DNA of 64,000 nucleotides from Pseudanabaena sp. ABRG5-3 (GCF_003967015.1 NZ_AP017560.1:1178001-1242000); one strand, 5' to 3'; shown: positions 16,853 to 25,921, counted from the stretch's first letter. Notes: generated by a model not told the origin, from the sequence alone. Made by a program: numbers and translations.

Positions 16853-17683
16853 ATGACCGATTGGCAACTCGCCGCCGAATTTGAAGATATTCTCTATCAC
16901 AAAGCCGATGGAATGGCAAAAATTACGATCAATCGACCTCAAGTTCGTAATGCTTTTCGTCCTAAAACGATTACGGAGATGATCTCCGCCTTTGCTGATG
17001 CGCGAGAAGATGTCGAGATTGGCGTAGTTTTGTTGACAGGTGCAGGACCTGCTCCCGATGGAAAATATGCCTTCTGTGCAGGAGGTGATCAGAAAGTACG
17101 TGGCGATGGTGGCTATATCTCAGAGTCGGGCGTACCACGATTAAATGTGCTTGATTTACAGCGACTCATCCGCACCATGCCTCAGCCTGTGATTGCCTTA
17201 GTAGCGGGTTATGCGATCGGTGGTGGTCATGTACTGCATGTGGTTTGTGACCTGACGATCGCGGCGGATAATGCCATTTTTGGACAAACTGGTCCAATGG
17301 TCGGTAGTTTTGATGGTGGTTTTGGGGCTTCCTATTTAGCAAGGTTGGTAGGACAGAAGAAGGCACGCGAGATTTGGTATCTCTGCCGTCAATATGATGC
17401 TCAGGAAGCTTTAGAAATGGGCTTAGTGAATAAAGTTGTCTCCGTAGAGCAATTGGAAGCAGAAGGCATTCAATGGGCGCAGGAAATTTTAGATAAGAGT
17501 CCTCTAGCAATTCGTTGTCTCAAGTCTGCCTTTAATGCTGAATGCGACGGACAGGCAGGTATTCAGGAACTAGCAGGTAATGCGACGCTATTGTTTTACA
17601 TGACACAGGAAGCGCAGGAAGGTAAGCAAGCATTTCTTGAAAAGCGCAAGCCCAATTTTCGCCAATATCCAAACTTGCCATAA
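16853..17683 (+). CDS. menB: 1,4-dihydroxy-2-naphthoyl-CoA synthase
   Basis: Crotonase-fold enzyme closing the naphthoquinone ring of O-succinylbenzoyl-CoA, in the phylloquinone pathway that supplies photosystem I. The 276-residue product from ATG 16853 begins [13 protein letters not shown], the usual MenB start; a TTG at 16808 would add 15 unconserved residues. Motifs: [14 protein letters not shown], the MenB-specific insert [15 protein letters not shown], the oxyanion-hole segment [31 protein letters not shown], and the C-terminal [11 protein letters not shown]. All key glycines and aspartates are present. Confidence 0.95.
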   Translation: MTDWQLAAEFEDILYHKADGMAKITINRPQVRNAFRPKTITEMISAFADAREDVEIGVVLLTGAGPAPDGKYAFCAGGDQKVRGDGGYISESGVPRLNVLDLQRLIRTMPQPVIALVAGYAIGGGHVLHVVCDLTIAADNAIFGQTGPMVGSFDGGFGASYLARLVGQKKAREIWYLCRQYDAQEALEMGLVNKVVSVEQLEAEGIQWAQEILDKSPLAIRCLKSAFNAECDGQAGIQELAGNATLLFYMTQEAQEGKQAFLEKRKPNFRQYPNLP

Positions 17684-17693
17684 TTACCAATCT

Positions 17694-17744
17694 CCTAATA
17701 CCAAAACTAAAAATGGCTACGCCATTTTTAGTTTTGGTATTAGG
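17694..17744. terminator. Hairpin after menB (CTAATACCAAA family)
   Basis: cctaataccaaaactaaaaa and its complement around tggctacgcca. Ten bases after the menB stop. The CTAATACCAAA ends match the thiE-end hairpin at 10449-10505. Confidence 0.75.
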
Positions 17745-18063
17745 GCGTGTTTGAGAAGTCTCATATCTAGCATAAATTTCTGCTTTTACCCCCCTTAATC
17801 CCCCCTTAAAAAGGGCTACCGTGTACACACAAGTCATAAAACCTATTCAAGTCAACAATTAATCGCCCCCTACCCCCCAATTCTGGGGGAACAAGAAAAT
17901 AAAATTCTTTCAAAGTCCCCCAGAATTGGGGGATTTAGGGGGCTTAGATAAATGAAACGTAGACAGTTAGACTTGTGTGTACACGGTAGTTAAAAAGGGG
18001 GGGATTTGAATTCTTCCCCTTTCAAGGGGGAGTTAGAGGGGGTGCAAAACTTCTCAAACACGC
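17745..18063. mobile_element. MITE-like element A (copy 1), interrupted by a second MITE
   Basis: Ends are 15-bp perfect inverted repeats gcgtgtttgagaagt/acttctcaaacacgc. Just inside are runs such as ttttaccccccttaatcccc and their complement. The other copy, in the opposite orientation, is at 25722-25862; it lacks the extra 170 bp found here. It carries no reading frame and so would depend on a transposase elsewhere. Confidence 0.8.
17819..17986. mobile_element. MITE-like element B nested in element A, flanked by TA
   Basis: 168 bp with terminal inverted repeats ccgtgtacacacaagtc/gacttgtgtgtacacgg, each flanked by TA (17817-17818 and 17987-17988). It contains an internal cccccaattctgggggaac/tcccccagaattgggggat palindrome and no gene. 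TA duplication and short perfect ends fit an IS630/Tc1-mariner-type non-autonomous element (inference). Confidence 0.75.
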
Positions 18064-18065
18064 TC

Positions 18066-19001
18066 TTAATCTTTAAAGCTATTAGAGGCAAGATCGAGAG
18101 TTACTTGGCGCATCTGCAAGTAATCCATTGGATCGACTGCATTTTTGCCGTCGGGCTGGACTTCAAAGTGCAAATGAGGTCCCGTGCTACGTCCTGTTGT
18201 GCCAACTTCAGCGATCGCTTGTCCTTTATTAACTACCTGCCCCTTAGATACATAGACCCTATTGGTATGGGCATAGAGGGTTACAGAACCGTCCTCATGG
18301 CGCAATTCGACAATATTGCCATAGCCACCATCTGTCCATCCCGCATCGGTAACTACGCCATCCGCCGCCGCGAAAATCGGTGTACCAGTGGGGGCGGCAA
18401 AATCCACACCTTTATGCAATCTTTTTTCCCCTGTGACAGGATGTACACGCCAACCAAATCCAGAACTAATTACTGCCCCTGTGATCGGCAACGTAAAGTT
18501 AGAAACACTATTCAAATCGATCGCGGCAATATTTTGGGGCAATTGCATTGACCATTTTCCAGGCTGTCTGGACTTTAGTTTTAATTGCTGCGGATTGATG
18601 GTGACATCGGGCGAAAATTCAACCACCATTCTTGTGGTATTGGCATCAACTTGTCCGACACGTACCGCTTGCACACCCCGCCCGACTCTACGGCGCACCG
18701 TTGGACCTTGGTAAACAATCCCAGGTAAATCAATGACGATGCGGGTGGGATTGCTAATTACTGAGCCTTTAGGTTCAATGTCATTTTTTAGCGAAAACTC
18801 AATCTTGCTATCTGTCAAATCATAAACAAAGGTCTCGAGACGGTTGGCATGGGCGATGGGAGCCGCGATCGCTAAACTACTAACCAATCCACCAAGGGTC
18901 AGCGAGAATAGACGCAGATTCACAGGGCTAGCCTTGATGCTTCGTCGAGAGCTAGGCAATTGATTAGACAGATTTGAAAAATGGGAAAGAAAGTTTTGCA
19001 T
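18066..19001 (-). CDS. AMIN-domain M23 peptidase (LytM type)
   Basis: 311 residues. A basic N-terminus and hydrophobic stretch (LRLFSLTLGGLVSSLAIAAP) form a signal for export. An AMIN domain lies at about 55-150 (IEFSLKNDIEPKGSVISNPT, RIVIDLPG), known to bind peptidoglycan. The C-terminal LytM domain has the zinc ligands in GWRVHPVTGEKRLHKGVDFA and in HLHFEVQP, so the peptidase appears active. It probably cleaves septal or lateral peptidoglycan crosslinks in the periplasm. Its stop codon lies just beyond the end of MITE element A. Confidence 0.88.
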   Translation of the reverse strand: MQNFLSHFSNLSNQLPSSRRSIKASPVNLRLFSLTLGGLVSSLAIAAPIAHANRLETFVYDLTDSKIEFSLKNDIEPKGSVISNPTRIVIDLPGIVYQGPTVRRRVGRGVQAVRVGQVDANTTRMVVEFSPDVTINPQQLKLKSRQPGKWSMQLPQNIAAIDLNSVSNFTLPITGAVISSGFGWRVHPVTGEKRLHKGVDFAAPTGTPIFAAADGVVTDAGWTDGGYGNIVELRHEDGSVTLYAHTNRVYVSKGQVVNKGQAIAEVGTTGRSTGPHLHFEVQPDGKNAVDPMDYLQMRQVTLDLASNSFKD

Positions 19002-19532
19002 TGGAACGTTGCACTAAAGGAAGGTTAAGAGCAAGCTACAAGCAGTACAAAAGTGGATAGGATTATGCAGAGAGGTGCTTTTTACCAACTGTCATAGCCG
19101 CTAGATTACTTGTAGAAGACGAGGGATAAATACTCTGAAAATTTGTGTAACGAGAACGAGTGAGATTCTACATCAATTTTGAGAAAATATGACAACTCGC
19201 GATCATTAACCAGCTAAAAAATAATTTTTTCTGGCAAGAACATATCTAGATATAGCCAGCTTTTGTCACCACCATATTTGGGGCGATCGCAAATGGCAGA
19301 ACATGGTAATTAGCTGGGCATAATTAAAAAACAGAACCAAAACCTGTAGCCCACGCTGCGCGTGGGCTACAGGTTTTGGGGTTTTATATTTAATTGCACC
19401 AGCTATTTAAGAATCGCTTAGCGATTCTTACCATGTTCCACTTTCATCAAAATAATGAAGACCGAAGCAGTATATTTGTTGCAGGCTAAAAATCCATGCT
19501 TCCAACTAAGCCGCTAAATAACTGCTAAATAT
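19002..19532. other. Spacer between divergent M23 and pyrF-pyrE genes
   Basis: 531 bases with no gene. It contains outer inverted repeats gaacatggtaa/ttaccatgttc (19298-19308 and 19429-19439) that enclose a family-A palindrome (19312-19404) and a small agaatcgct/agcgattct palindrome (about 19409-19427). The remainder should hold two divergent promoters. Confidence 0.6.
19312..19404. repeat. GGGCATAATTA palindrome family, copy 1
   Basis: agctgggcataattaaaaaa, then arms with aaaacctgtagcccacg around ctgcg, and right end tatttaattgcaccagct. Members share gggcataatta at one end, aatcc-like T-rich DNA with ttggggtttta after the stem, and ttaattgc at the other. Confidence 0.8.
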
Positions 19533-20999
19533 ATGAGCTTTGCCTCGAAACTCAGGGCAGCGATCGCCACTAATCAGAGCATTTTATGTTTGGGTCTAGA
19601 TCCAAATCCTGAAGTGATGCCTGCCAAATATAAAGCGAAATATGATGTTGATTCTCTATGGGAATGGATGAATTTCATTATTCAGTCCACTGCCGATTTG
19701 GTCTGTGCTTATAAACCAACCTTGGGTTTTTATACGGCACTGGGGGCATCGGGTTTAGATCTATTGTCCAAGACTCTCGCGGCAATTCCTCCAGAAATCC
19801 CGATTATTCTCGATGCCAAACATGCTGACCTCAATAGTAGCTCGGTCATGGCAAAGACTGCCTTTGAGGAATGGGGCGTAGATGCAATTACCCTCAGTCC
19901 CTATGGGGGGCAAGATTTAGCAGCACGATTTTTGATGTATCCCGACAAGGCGGTTTTGGTAAGCTGCTATTCATCAAACACCACTGCCCAAGATTTTCAG
20001 GAATATCCAAATCTAGAAAATCCTCTATATCTAAATGTGGTGCAAAATTGCCAAGCTTGGGCAGGGATGGAAAATTTAGCCTTAGAAGTGGGGGCAGCCA
20101 ATCCTGATGCTTTGGCAAAGGTGCGATCACTAGCGCCAGAAAGATTAATCTTGGCACGGAGTATTTGGGCAAATAGCGAAGGTAAAGCCAATCAATACAA
20201 AATTGAAAACCTTGCAGCAATCCTCAATGCAGGACTAGATGCTAATGGAGATGGATTGATTTTGCCTGTGAATCAAGATGCACTAGCAATTGGTGAACCC
20301 GCCCAATTTGTGCGATCGCTAAGGGATGAGGTCAATCAAGCGATCACCGCAACCGCCCATCAACGCCCCAGTTGTGAGCTATGGATGCCCGATGTTTGTT
20401 TATTAGATCGCCAAGGACATCCCCATGCAAATTTAATTCTGCAATTGTTTGATATTGGCTGCATCACCTTTGAAGAGACTGTGCAAGCCTCTGGGCAAGT
20501 TTTCCCCTATTACATTGATTTACGCAAAATCATCTCCAATCCTCAAGTATTTGATGCAGTGATTGGAACCTATGCCGAGATTTTGCAAGAACTTAAATTT
20601 GATCGCATTGCAGGCATTCCCTACGGTTCATTACCCACAGCTTCAGGGTTAGCACTGAGGCTAAATTTCCCGCTTATTTTTCCACGCAAGGAGGTAAAAG
20701 CCTATGGGGCAAGACGTTTGATCGAAGGCAATTATGAAGCGGGCGAAACCATTGTCGTGGTTGATGACATTTTGATTTCGGGCAAAAGTGCGATCGAGGG
20801 AGCAAAAAAAATTGAAAGCTGCGGTTTAAAGGTAAGCGATATCGTCGTATTTATCGATCATGAGGCAGGAGTATGCGATCGCATCCAAGAAAGTGGATAT
20901 TCACCCCATGCGGTGTTAAAAATCTCGGAAATAAATGAGACACTATTCCAATCAGGGCGTATAAATGAGAAACAATTTCTTGCTTTGTCACATTCTTAA
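19533..20999 (+). CDS. pyrF-pyrE: Bifunctional orotidine-5'-phosphate decarboxylase / orotate phosphoribosyltransferase
   Basis: 488 residues joining the last two steps of UMP synthesis. The N-terminal half (about 1-275) is a type 2 OMP decarboxylase (CLGLDPNPEVMPAKY, LDAKHADLNSSS, AITLSPYGGQD). The C-terminal half (about 290-488) is an orotate phosphoribosyltransferase with the PRPP motif IVVVDDILISGKSA. The order is decarboxylase then transferase, the reverse of animal UMP synthase. No internal stop or frameshift is present, so the fusion is real. The start at ATG 19533 fits the family's MSFASKLRAA-like beginning. Confidence 0.92.
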   Translation: MSFASKLRAAIATNQSILCLGLDPNPEVMPAKYKAKYDVDSLWEWMNFIIQSTADLVCAYKPTLGFYTALGASGLDLLSKTLAAIPPEIPIILDAKHADLNSSSVMAKTAFEEWGVDAITLSPYGGQDLAARFLMYPDKAVLVSCYSSNTTAQDFQEYPNLENPLYLNVVQNCQAWAGMENLALEVGAANPDALAKVRSLAPERLILARSIWANSEGKANQYKIENLAAILNAGLDANGDGLILPVNQDALAIGEPAQFVRSLRDEVNQAITATAHQRPSCELWMPDVCLLDRQGHPHANLILQLFDIGCITFEETVQASGQVFPYYIDLRKIISNPQVFDAVIGTYAEILQELKFDRIAGIPYGSLPTASGLALRLNFPLIFPRKEVKAYGARRLIEGNYEAGETIVVVDDILISGKSAIEGAKKIESCGLKVSDIVVFIDHEAGVCDRIQESGYSPHAVLKISEINETLFQSGRINEKQFLALSHS

Positions 21000-21077
21000 A
21001 TACTAAATTGAACAGCTTGTCTACGACAAATTGTTTAACATCCAGCCATCTTCACAGGTCATTGATTAGAGTTACGC

Positions 21078-21953
21078 ATGTTCAAACGAATTGCTCTGTT
21101 ACTTGCTGCGGCATCAGTCTCCGCGATCGCACCGATCGCCAATCCTGTACTTGCTGCCCAATCATCGAAACCAGCCCCACCTGAGTTATCCAATATCGTG
21201 TATGCACTGGATAAAGCAGCCAGTAGCCAAGATATTGAAACGGTCATGAAATACTATGCCCCAACGTTTAATCATGCCGATGGGCTAAATCGCGATCGCT
21301 ACAAACAAGTATTGAGTGAACTCTGGAAACGTTACAAAAATATTAGCTATCGCACCGAAATCTCCAAATGGGAAAAACAAGGCGATCTCATTACTGCCGA
21401 AACAGTCACGATGGTGCAGGGTGCAAAGGCGGCTGAGAACGATAATTTTAAATTAGATGCCCGATTAATCTCCACCCAGACCTATAAAACGATCAATGGT
21501 CAATTGCAGGTCATATCACAACAAGTTCTCTCAGAACAATCTTCACTGAGTACAGGCGATGCGCCTCCTCCTGTCAAGCTCAAAGCCCCTGAACTCATTG
21601 GTGTTGGTCGGCAGTATGTCCTTGATGCGATCGTCACTGAGCCACTGGGTACAAGTCTGTTATTAGGGGCAGCGATCGAAGAACCCGTCGAAGCTAAAAA
21701 TTATCTTAATGACAATACGATCAATCTCAAACCTTTGCGGGCTGGTGGTTTATTTAAGATTGGACAAGCACCTTTTGCCTCAGGCGATCGCTGGATCTCC
21801 GTAGTGCTAGTGCGTGAATCAGGCATTACAATCACGAGTCAGCGTCTCCGAGTCAGCAAAGATTTTACTGGCAATCAATATACGCCTCTACCTGAGCCAG
21901 ATACAACGCCGAGCCGTGTACGCCCACGCCCCAACAACGAACAAACTCTTTAA
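21078..21953 (+). CDS. Exported NTF2-like protein of unknown function
   Basis: 291 residues. Residues 1-27 (MFKRIALLLAAASVSAIAPI, ending VLAAQ) form a signal peptide with an AXA-type cleavage site. Residues about 40-150 read like an NTF2/SnoaL-like fold (LDKAASSQDIETVMKYYAPT, YKQVLSELWKRYKNISYRTE). The C-terminal part is a beta-rich domain with VSKDFTGNQYTPLP near the end and a proline/arginine tail. The substrate is unknown. Likely periplasmic. It follows pyrF-pyrE by 78 bp but is probably a separate unit. Confidence 0.7.
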   Translation: MFKRIALLLAAASVSAIAPIANPVLAAQSSKPAPPELSNIVYALDKAASSQDIETVMKYYAPTFNHADGLNRDRYKQVLSELWKRYKNISYRTEISKWEKQGDLITAETVTMVQGAKAAENDNFKLDARLISTQTYKTINGQLQVISQQVLSEQSSLSTGDAPPPVKLKAPELIGVGRQYVLDAIVTEPLGTSLLLGAAIEEPVEAKNYLNDNTINLKPLRAGGLFKIGQAPFASGDRWISVVLVRESGITITSQRLRVSKDFTGNQYTPLPEPDTTPSRVRPRPNNEQTL

Positions 21954-22004
21954 AATCCCAAATATGAAAGGCGGTGCGTTGCACCGCCTTTCATATTTGG
22001 GATT
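21954..22004. terminator. Bidirectional terminator between convergent genes
   Basis: aatcccaaatatgaaaggcg arm, gtt centre, exact complement. It starts immediately after the stop codon of the NTF2-like gene and ends 14 bases before the stop of the pentapeptide gene. Confidence 0.8.
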
Positions 22005-22017
22005 AAGCCCGCCTCCA

Positions 22018-22638
22018 CTAAAAATTTTCTGTAGTACTTGGTAAAATTACCCCTTCTAAATTTGCATTATTCAAACTTGTTCCTTCTAGTACCGCATTGG
22101 TAAAATCACTCTTGAGCAGATTAGAATTGTTCAGATTTGCTTCCGTCAAGTTGGCATTGGTAAGATTGGTATAACTCAGATTGCAAGAAAAGCAGTTTAC
22201 CCCCGTTAAGTCTGCGTCCTGCATATCAGCAAATTCTAAATGTGCATTACTTAGATTTGCGCCCCGTAAATTCGCATTTTTAAGAATTGCCCCCCTCAGA
22301 ATTGCTCCACTTAAATCTGCCCCTCCTAAATTCACTCCCCGTAAATTTGCATGACTCAAATCGGCATTACTGAGATTACTAAAACTGAGACTGGATCGTT
22401 CTAAATTTGCCCCCCTAAGATCGGCTCCACTTAAATCAGTTAGGTCAAGATCGGCATCTCGCAGATCAGAACTTGTGAGATTGATCGCTGGTAGCTTGCA
22501 ACAAGATAGTTTCAAACCTGAAAAATTCTCCGAATCAAAATCTTTACGCCCCAACTCATACATTTTCTTCAATGCTATTCCTCTTGCGAAGGCATTATGT
22601 GAGGGAGAGTGGATTTTAGGGTTAGTGGACATCATCAC
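22018..22638 (-). CDS. Pentapeptide-repeat protein
   Basis: 206 residues. From about residue 45 to 200 nearly every fifth residue is L, preceded by A(D/N): DLRDADLDLTDLSGADLRGA, NLERSSLSFSNLSNADLSHA and so on, roughly 30 repeats. Such proteins form a right-handed quadrilateral beta-helix. A short basic N-terminus (about 1-40) precedes it. No transmembrane segment is evident. Function is unknown, as for most cyanobacterial members; the family includes DNA gyrase protectors and many proteins of unassigned role. Confidence 0.88.
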   Translation of the reverse strand: MMMSTNPKIHSPSHNAFARGIALKKMYELGRKDFDSENFSGLKLSCCKLPAINLTSSDLRDADLDLTDLSGADLRGANLERSSLSFSNLSNADLSHANLRGVNLGGADLSGAILRGAILKNANLRGANLSNAHLEFADMQDADLTGVNCFSCNLSYTNLTNANLTEANLNNSNLLKSDFTNAVLEGTSLNNANLEGVILPSTTENF

Positions 22639-22858
22639 AATCGCTCTCTAGCTGGACATTTAGCTGGTTGTGGCAGTTAATTTAAATATAAGGCGATCAC
22701 CCCAAATTTCGCTTCACCCTATTGGAGTGCCATCGCTTTGCCTGCATGAGCAATCTCACAAATTATTTAGGACTGAGTAGGACTGAGTTAGAATAGGGAT
22801 GATAAGTACGATCACAAGCTGCTTATCCCATCCTCTTTAATCTGCACTGGAGAAAATC

Positions 22859-22954
22859 ATGTCAAAAGAACAAAAGGGCAATAAAGAGACGAAGAAGCCG
22901 AAAAAAGATCCTTCCGAAAAGAAGGAAAAGAAAGATCCTAATAGATATAACTAA
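22859..22954 (+). CDS. Lysine-rich 31-residue protein
   Basis: ATG at 22859-22861 with a ggag motif six bases upstream. The product (MSKEQKGNKETKKPKKDPSE, then KKEKKDPNRYN) is about 40 percent lysine and has no hydrophobic part. Similar short Lys-rich proteins starting MSKxQKxNKExKKPK occur widely in bacteria as conserved hypotheticals, as far as I recall. The clear ribosome-binding site and in-frame family-like start support expression. It may bind nucleic acids; that is inference. Confidence 0.6.
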   Translation: MSKEQKGNKETKKPKKDPSEKKEKKDPNRYN

Positions 22955-22973
22955 TCCTAAAATGACAGGTAAA

Positions 22974-23072
22974 GTAGCTGGGCATAATTTAAAAACCAGA
23001 GCCAAAACCTGTGGCGCACGCGCAGCGTGCGCCACAGGTTTTGGGGTTTTAGATTTAATTGCGCCCACCTAC
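22974..23072. repeat. GGGCATAATTA palindrome family, copy 2
   Basis: gtagctgggcataatttaaa, aaaacctgtggcgcacg arms around cgcag, right end agatttaattgcgcccacctac. Stem nearly identical to the copy at 27399-27488. Confidence 0.85.
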
Positions 23073-23090
23073 TTATGCCAATTATCGATA

Positions 23091-23131
23091 TTAAGAATGT
23101 AAAGATGGTGCTTTGCACCGTCTTTCATTCT
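23091..23131. repeat. Hairpin upstream of the 140-residue gene
   Basis: aagaatgtaaagatggtgc, ttt, gcaccgtctttcattctt: imperfect palindrome adjoining the family-A repeat. Confidence 0.6.
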
Positions 23132-23205
23132 TTCTATGCCAAAACAGTGATCGCCCCCATGACATCAGTGATAATTAAGAAATTAAAAGCTGCGATCAAA
23201 TTCTA

Positions 23206-23628
23206 ATGTCTACTGAAATCCTGAACCAATCAAATCAAAATAAAGATTTTGCTACCTATGAACCACAGATAGTGCAGAGGGCAGAAATTGCTTTGCGCTG
23301 TGCGCCATTTACTGTGAAATTATTTGCAGATATGGCGACTCAAGGTGTAAACCTAAGGGCGATCGCTGGTAATGAAGGTCTCAAAAATCAATACCTGAAC
23401 CGTGCCAGTAATTTAATTATTACCGAAAATGCTTTACTATGGCTGATTCAAGTAGGTGTGTTGCGTCGTGAAGTTGATGGACAAGGGATCACCGATAGCT
23501 TTCGCCTCACGCCAATGGGACATTTCTTACTAGATAAATGGCAAACCCAACCAAAATTTCCGATCGCTAGTTTGAGCGATCGCCTCCAAAATCTGTGGGC
23601 GCAAATTCAAATATCCAGATTTCTCTAG
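23206..23628 (+). CDS. Conserved cyanobacterial protein, possibly Npun_F0494 family
   Basis: 140 residues. A helical N-terminal half (YEPQIVQRAEIALRCAPFTV, KLFADMATQGVNLRAIAG) is followed by a possible winged-helix part (LLWLIQVGVLRREVDGQGIT, FRLTPMGHFLLDKW). It resembles a short cyanobacterial family that I recall as Npun_F0494; the identification is tentative. No catalytic motif. A terminator lies 12 bases after the stop. Confidence 0.65.
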   Translation: MSTEILNQSNQNKDFATYEPQIVQRAEIALRCAPFTVKLFADMATQGVNLRAIAGNEGLKNQYLNRASNLIITENALLWLIQVGVLRREVDGQGITDSFRLTPMGHFLLDKWQTQPKFPIASLSDRLQNLWAQIQISRFL

Positions 23629-23639
23629 AAAGATACAGT

Positions 23640-23678
23640 AAAAAATGAGGTCAATGTAAAACATTGACCTCATTTTTT
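23640..23678 (+). terminator. Intrinsic terminator
   Basis: aaaaaatgaggtcaatgt, aaa loop, complement ending in six Ts, 12 bases after the stop of the 140-residue gene. Confidence 0.85.
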
Positions 23679-23893
23679 AAATTTAAGTTCGGCATAAATC
23701 TCTATATCGCACTCACATTATTTTTTAAAAACATTGAAACAAAAAACTAATTAAAGCGTCTGTCCCTTCAGAGGCTTTTGTACTAATTGTTGCGACGTAT
23801 CGAGCGCCTGTATAGCCACGTCAACTTAGAGATCAGCAGACTAAGCTGTCTCTAGTAAATCATGCAGTAAACTACGCTAGGAATAAAATCACA

Positions 23894-25603
23894 ATGAATA
23901 TTTTTCAGAAAAATTTTCGGAAGCAACTGAGTAAGACTTTTCATCGGACTTCATTATCTGTTTTGGCTGCAACCCTTGCGACTGCACCTTTTATTTCTAC
24001 TTTAGAAGCGATCGCTGCACCATCTGTTCCCCAAATCGTTGCCCAAGTTCCTCAAGACTGGCAAACAGGGGTAAAACTGTTGAGACTGTTAGATAATTCG
24101 GGGAACCTGTCAAGTATTGGGATTTTATTTGATGTCTTGAATAAACCAAGCACAAACTATGCCAACGTGGTTTATCAGCTTTATGTACGACGTGCGGGGG
24201 AATGGCGCGAAGTTTATACCAATTCTGGTGCAAGGCTACTTTCTAAACAGGCAGGTAGATTCTTTGTTCCCGTTGAAGTCATTTCTCTGAATACTCTGAG
24301 TGAAAAGATTTCCCTAGATGATATTTACAATGGTGATATCAAGGCAATTACCAGTGTCCGCTATGACTTGCCCAATGGTGTTAAGGATGCAAGATTTGAA
24401 ATCGAAGAGATTAAATCCTTTGCATCAATCACAACCATTAATGCGTCTGAGGTAATTGCTGGACGCACCACATCGATCGCCACAAATACAGTCTCAAACA
24501 ATACCAATATTTCCGATCGCGATTTAGGTATTTCCAATAGTTCGCAGACTACGACTTCACAAACGACGGTACAAACCACGACGGTGCAAACCCAGCAAAT
24601 GAAGCCGATCCTCGTTCGTCAAAATGATGATGATGACGAAGATGATGACTATGAGTGCAAGGTTTCCAAAGATAGCCGTCGCGATGATGACAAGGATCGT
24701 AAAGCCCATTGGGACAACCGTCGCACCGACAATAAGGATCGATCCAATAGTCATGATAACCGTCGCACCGATGATAAAGACGGGAATATTCGTTATGACA
24801 ACCGCAGTACTGACAACAAGCGTGATGATGACTATCGCCGCGATCTTAAGAACTGCAAGTATCGTGAAGGTGTCGAACTATCGAAGAAGAATCCTCATCG
24901 TGGACACTTTAGTCTTGCCGTTTTACAATCTCCCAATCGTCTGTCTCAAGTAATCGCTCGTGTATCAATCAAATCTAGACGTTCTAAAGGATTCCTCCAA
25001 GAGCGCTTTGTTGGCGATTACCGTTTCACAATTAATCAGCGAGCCACCTTTATTCGTGGGCTTAACCCTGGCGATCGCCTAGTTGTGCGTTTGTTTGATT
25101 TACAAAATCGTCCCTTAGGCTACACTGAAGTACAATTACTCAAAGATTTTTCGACGATCAGTTTGATTTTGCCTAGCGATCCCTCTGCCTACGGCACATT
25201 ACGCACTGTCTCAGGTATTGACTCTCAGCGCATTGGTCGCATTGACAACAATGTGAGAATCTATGACTATTTCACCCAAATTCAGACGACAACTACTATC
25301 ACCCAAACAGTAGCAAGATTCCTAACCTCATCTCAAGGTATTTCTACCAGTCTATTTAATGTGGCAGGCTTACCTTCCGTTCCCACCCAAGGCAGCTATA
25401 CCAATGCTTTCTTTAAGGGTGAACAGACTCTCATTGAACGCGCCATCAATGTATTTACCAGAGATATGCCTCCTGTGATGCAGGTTTTACCTGGGCAGCT
25501 ATCACCTTTGATTCCTGTAGATAACAGTAACTCCACTATTGATGTTGTCCGTAAGATTCTTGATTTCAAAGACTTGCGCCCAAATAGTTCTACATTTTTC
25601 TAA
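23894..25603 (+). CDS. Large exported protein with Asp-rich central repeats
   Basis: 569 residues. A basic N-terminus and hydrophobic core (LSVLAATLATAPFISTLEAI, then AAPS) form a signal peptide. Residues about 45-180 are a globular domain. A Thr/Gln-rich linker (QTTTSQTTVQTTTVQTQQ) leads into an acidic block (QNDDDDEDDDYE) and a run of degenerate DNRRTDxKD units. Another globular part follows from about 330. It is probably secreted or periplasmic; the acidic repeats may bind calcium or other cations (inference). No catalytic motif is recognised. Confidence 0.7.
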   Translation: MNIFQKNFRKQLSKTFHRTSLSVLAATLATAPFISTLEAIAAPSVPQIVAQVPQDWQTGVKLLRLLDNSGNLSSIGILFDVLNKPSTNYANVVYQLYVRRAGEWREVYTNSGARLLSKQAGRFFVPVEVISLNTLSEKISLDDIYNGDIKAITSVRYDLPNGVKDARFEIEEIKSFASITTINASEVIAGRTTSIATNTVSNNTNISDRDLGISNSSQTTTSQTTVQTTTVQTQQMKPILVRQNDDDDEDDDYECKVSKDSRRDDDKDRKAHWDNRRTDNKDRSNSHDNRRTDDKDGNIRYDNRSTDNKRDDDYRRDLKNCKYREGVELSKKNPHRGHFSLAVLQSPNRLSQVIARVSIKSRRSKGFLQERFVGDYRFTINQRATFIRGLNPGDRLVVRLFDLQNRPLGYTEVQLLKDFSTISLILPSDPSAYGTLRTVSGIDSQRIGRIDNNVRIYDYFTQIQTTTTITQTVARFLTSSQGISTSLFNVAGLPSVPTQGSYTNAFFKGEQTLIERAINVFTRDMPPVMQVLPGQLSPLIPVDNSNSTIDVVRKILDFKDLRPNSSTFF

Positions 25604-25620
25604 GTAGCTCGGCATAGTTA

Positions 25621-25680
25621 TAAACGAAATCCATATTTCTATACTGCGCTCTACGCGGGCGGTATAGAAATATGGGTTTA
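25621..25680. repeat. Hairpin with AAATCCATATTTCTATAC arms
   Basis: Imperfect inverted repeat: taaacgaaatccatatttct and its complement around gcgctctacgcgggc. It lies 17 bases after the stop of the exported protein gene and may terminate it. Confidence 0.65.
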
Positions 25681-25721
25681 TGCTTGACTACTTAACAACT
25701 GGTGTTATGTGGAAGACTATA

Positions 25722-25862
25722 AGAGCTTGTTTGAGAAGTTTTTACCCCCTCTAACTCCCCCTTACAAAGGGGTAGGATTTGAGTTTCCCCCCTTACAAAG
25801 GAGGGATTAAGGGGGGTAAAAGCAGAAATCAATGCTAAATAGGTACTTCTCAAACACAATCT
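25722..25862. mobile_element. MITE-like element A (copy 2, uninterrupted)
   Basis: Ends agagcttgtttgagaagt and acttctcaaacacaatct are inverted repeats with a few mismatches. The interior (taccccctctaactccccct and its partner) matches 17745-18063 in reverse orientation, minus the nested element. Length about 141 bp, with no reading frame. Confidence 0.8.
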
Positions 25863-25894
25863 AAAGCGTAACGCATAATTACGGAATAACAGAC

Positions 25895-25921
25895 AAAAAA
25901 GGACGCAAAGCGTCCTTTTTT
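25895..25921 (+). terminator. Short terminator-like hairpin before the phoH-type gene
   Basis: aaaaaaggacgc, aaa, gcgtcctttttt. It sits in the 420-base spacer before the PhoH gene. Confidence 0.65.
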
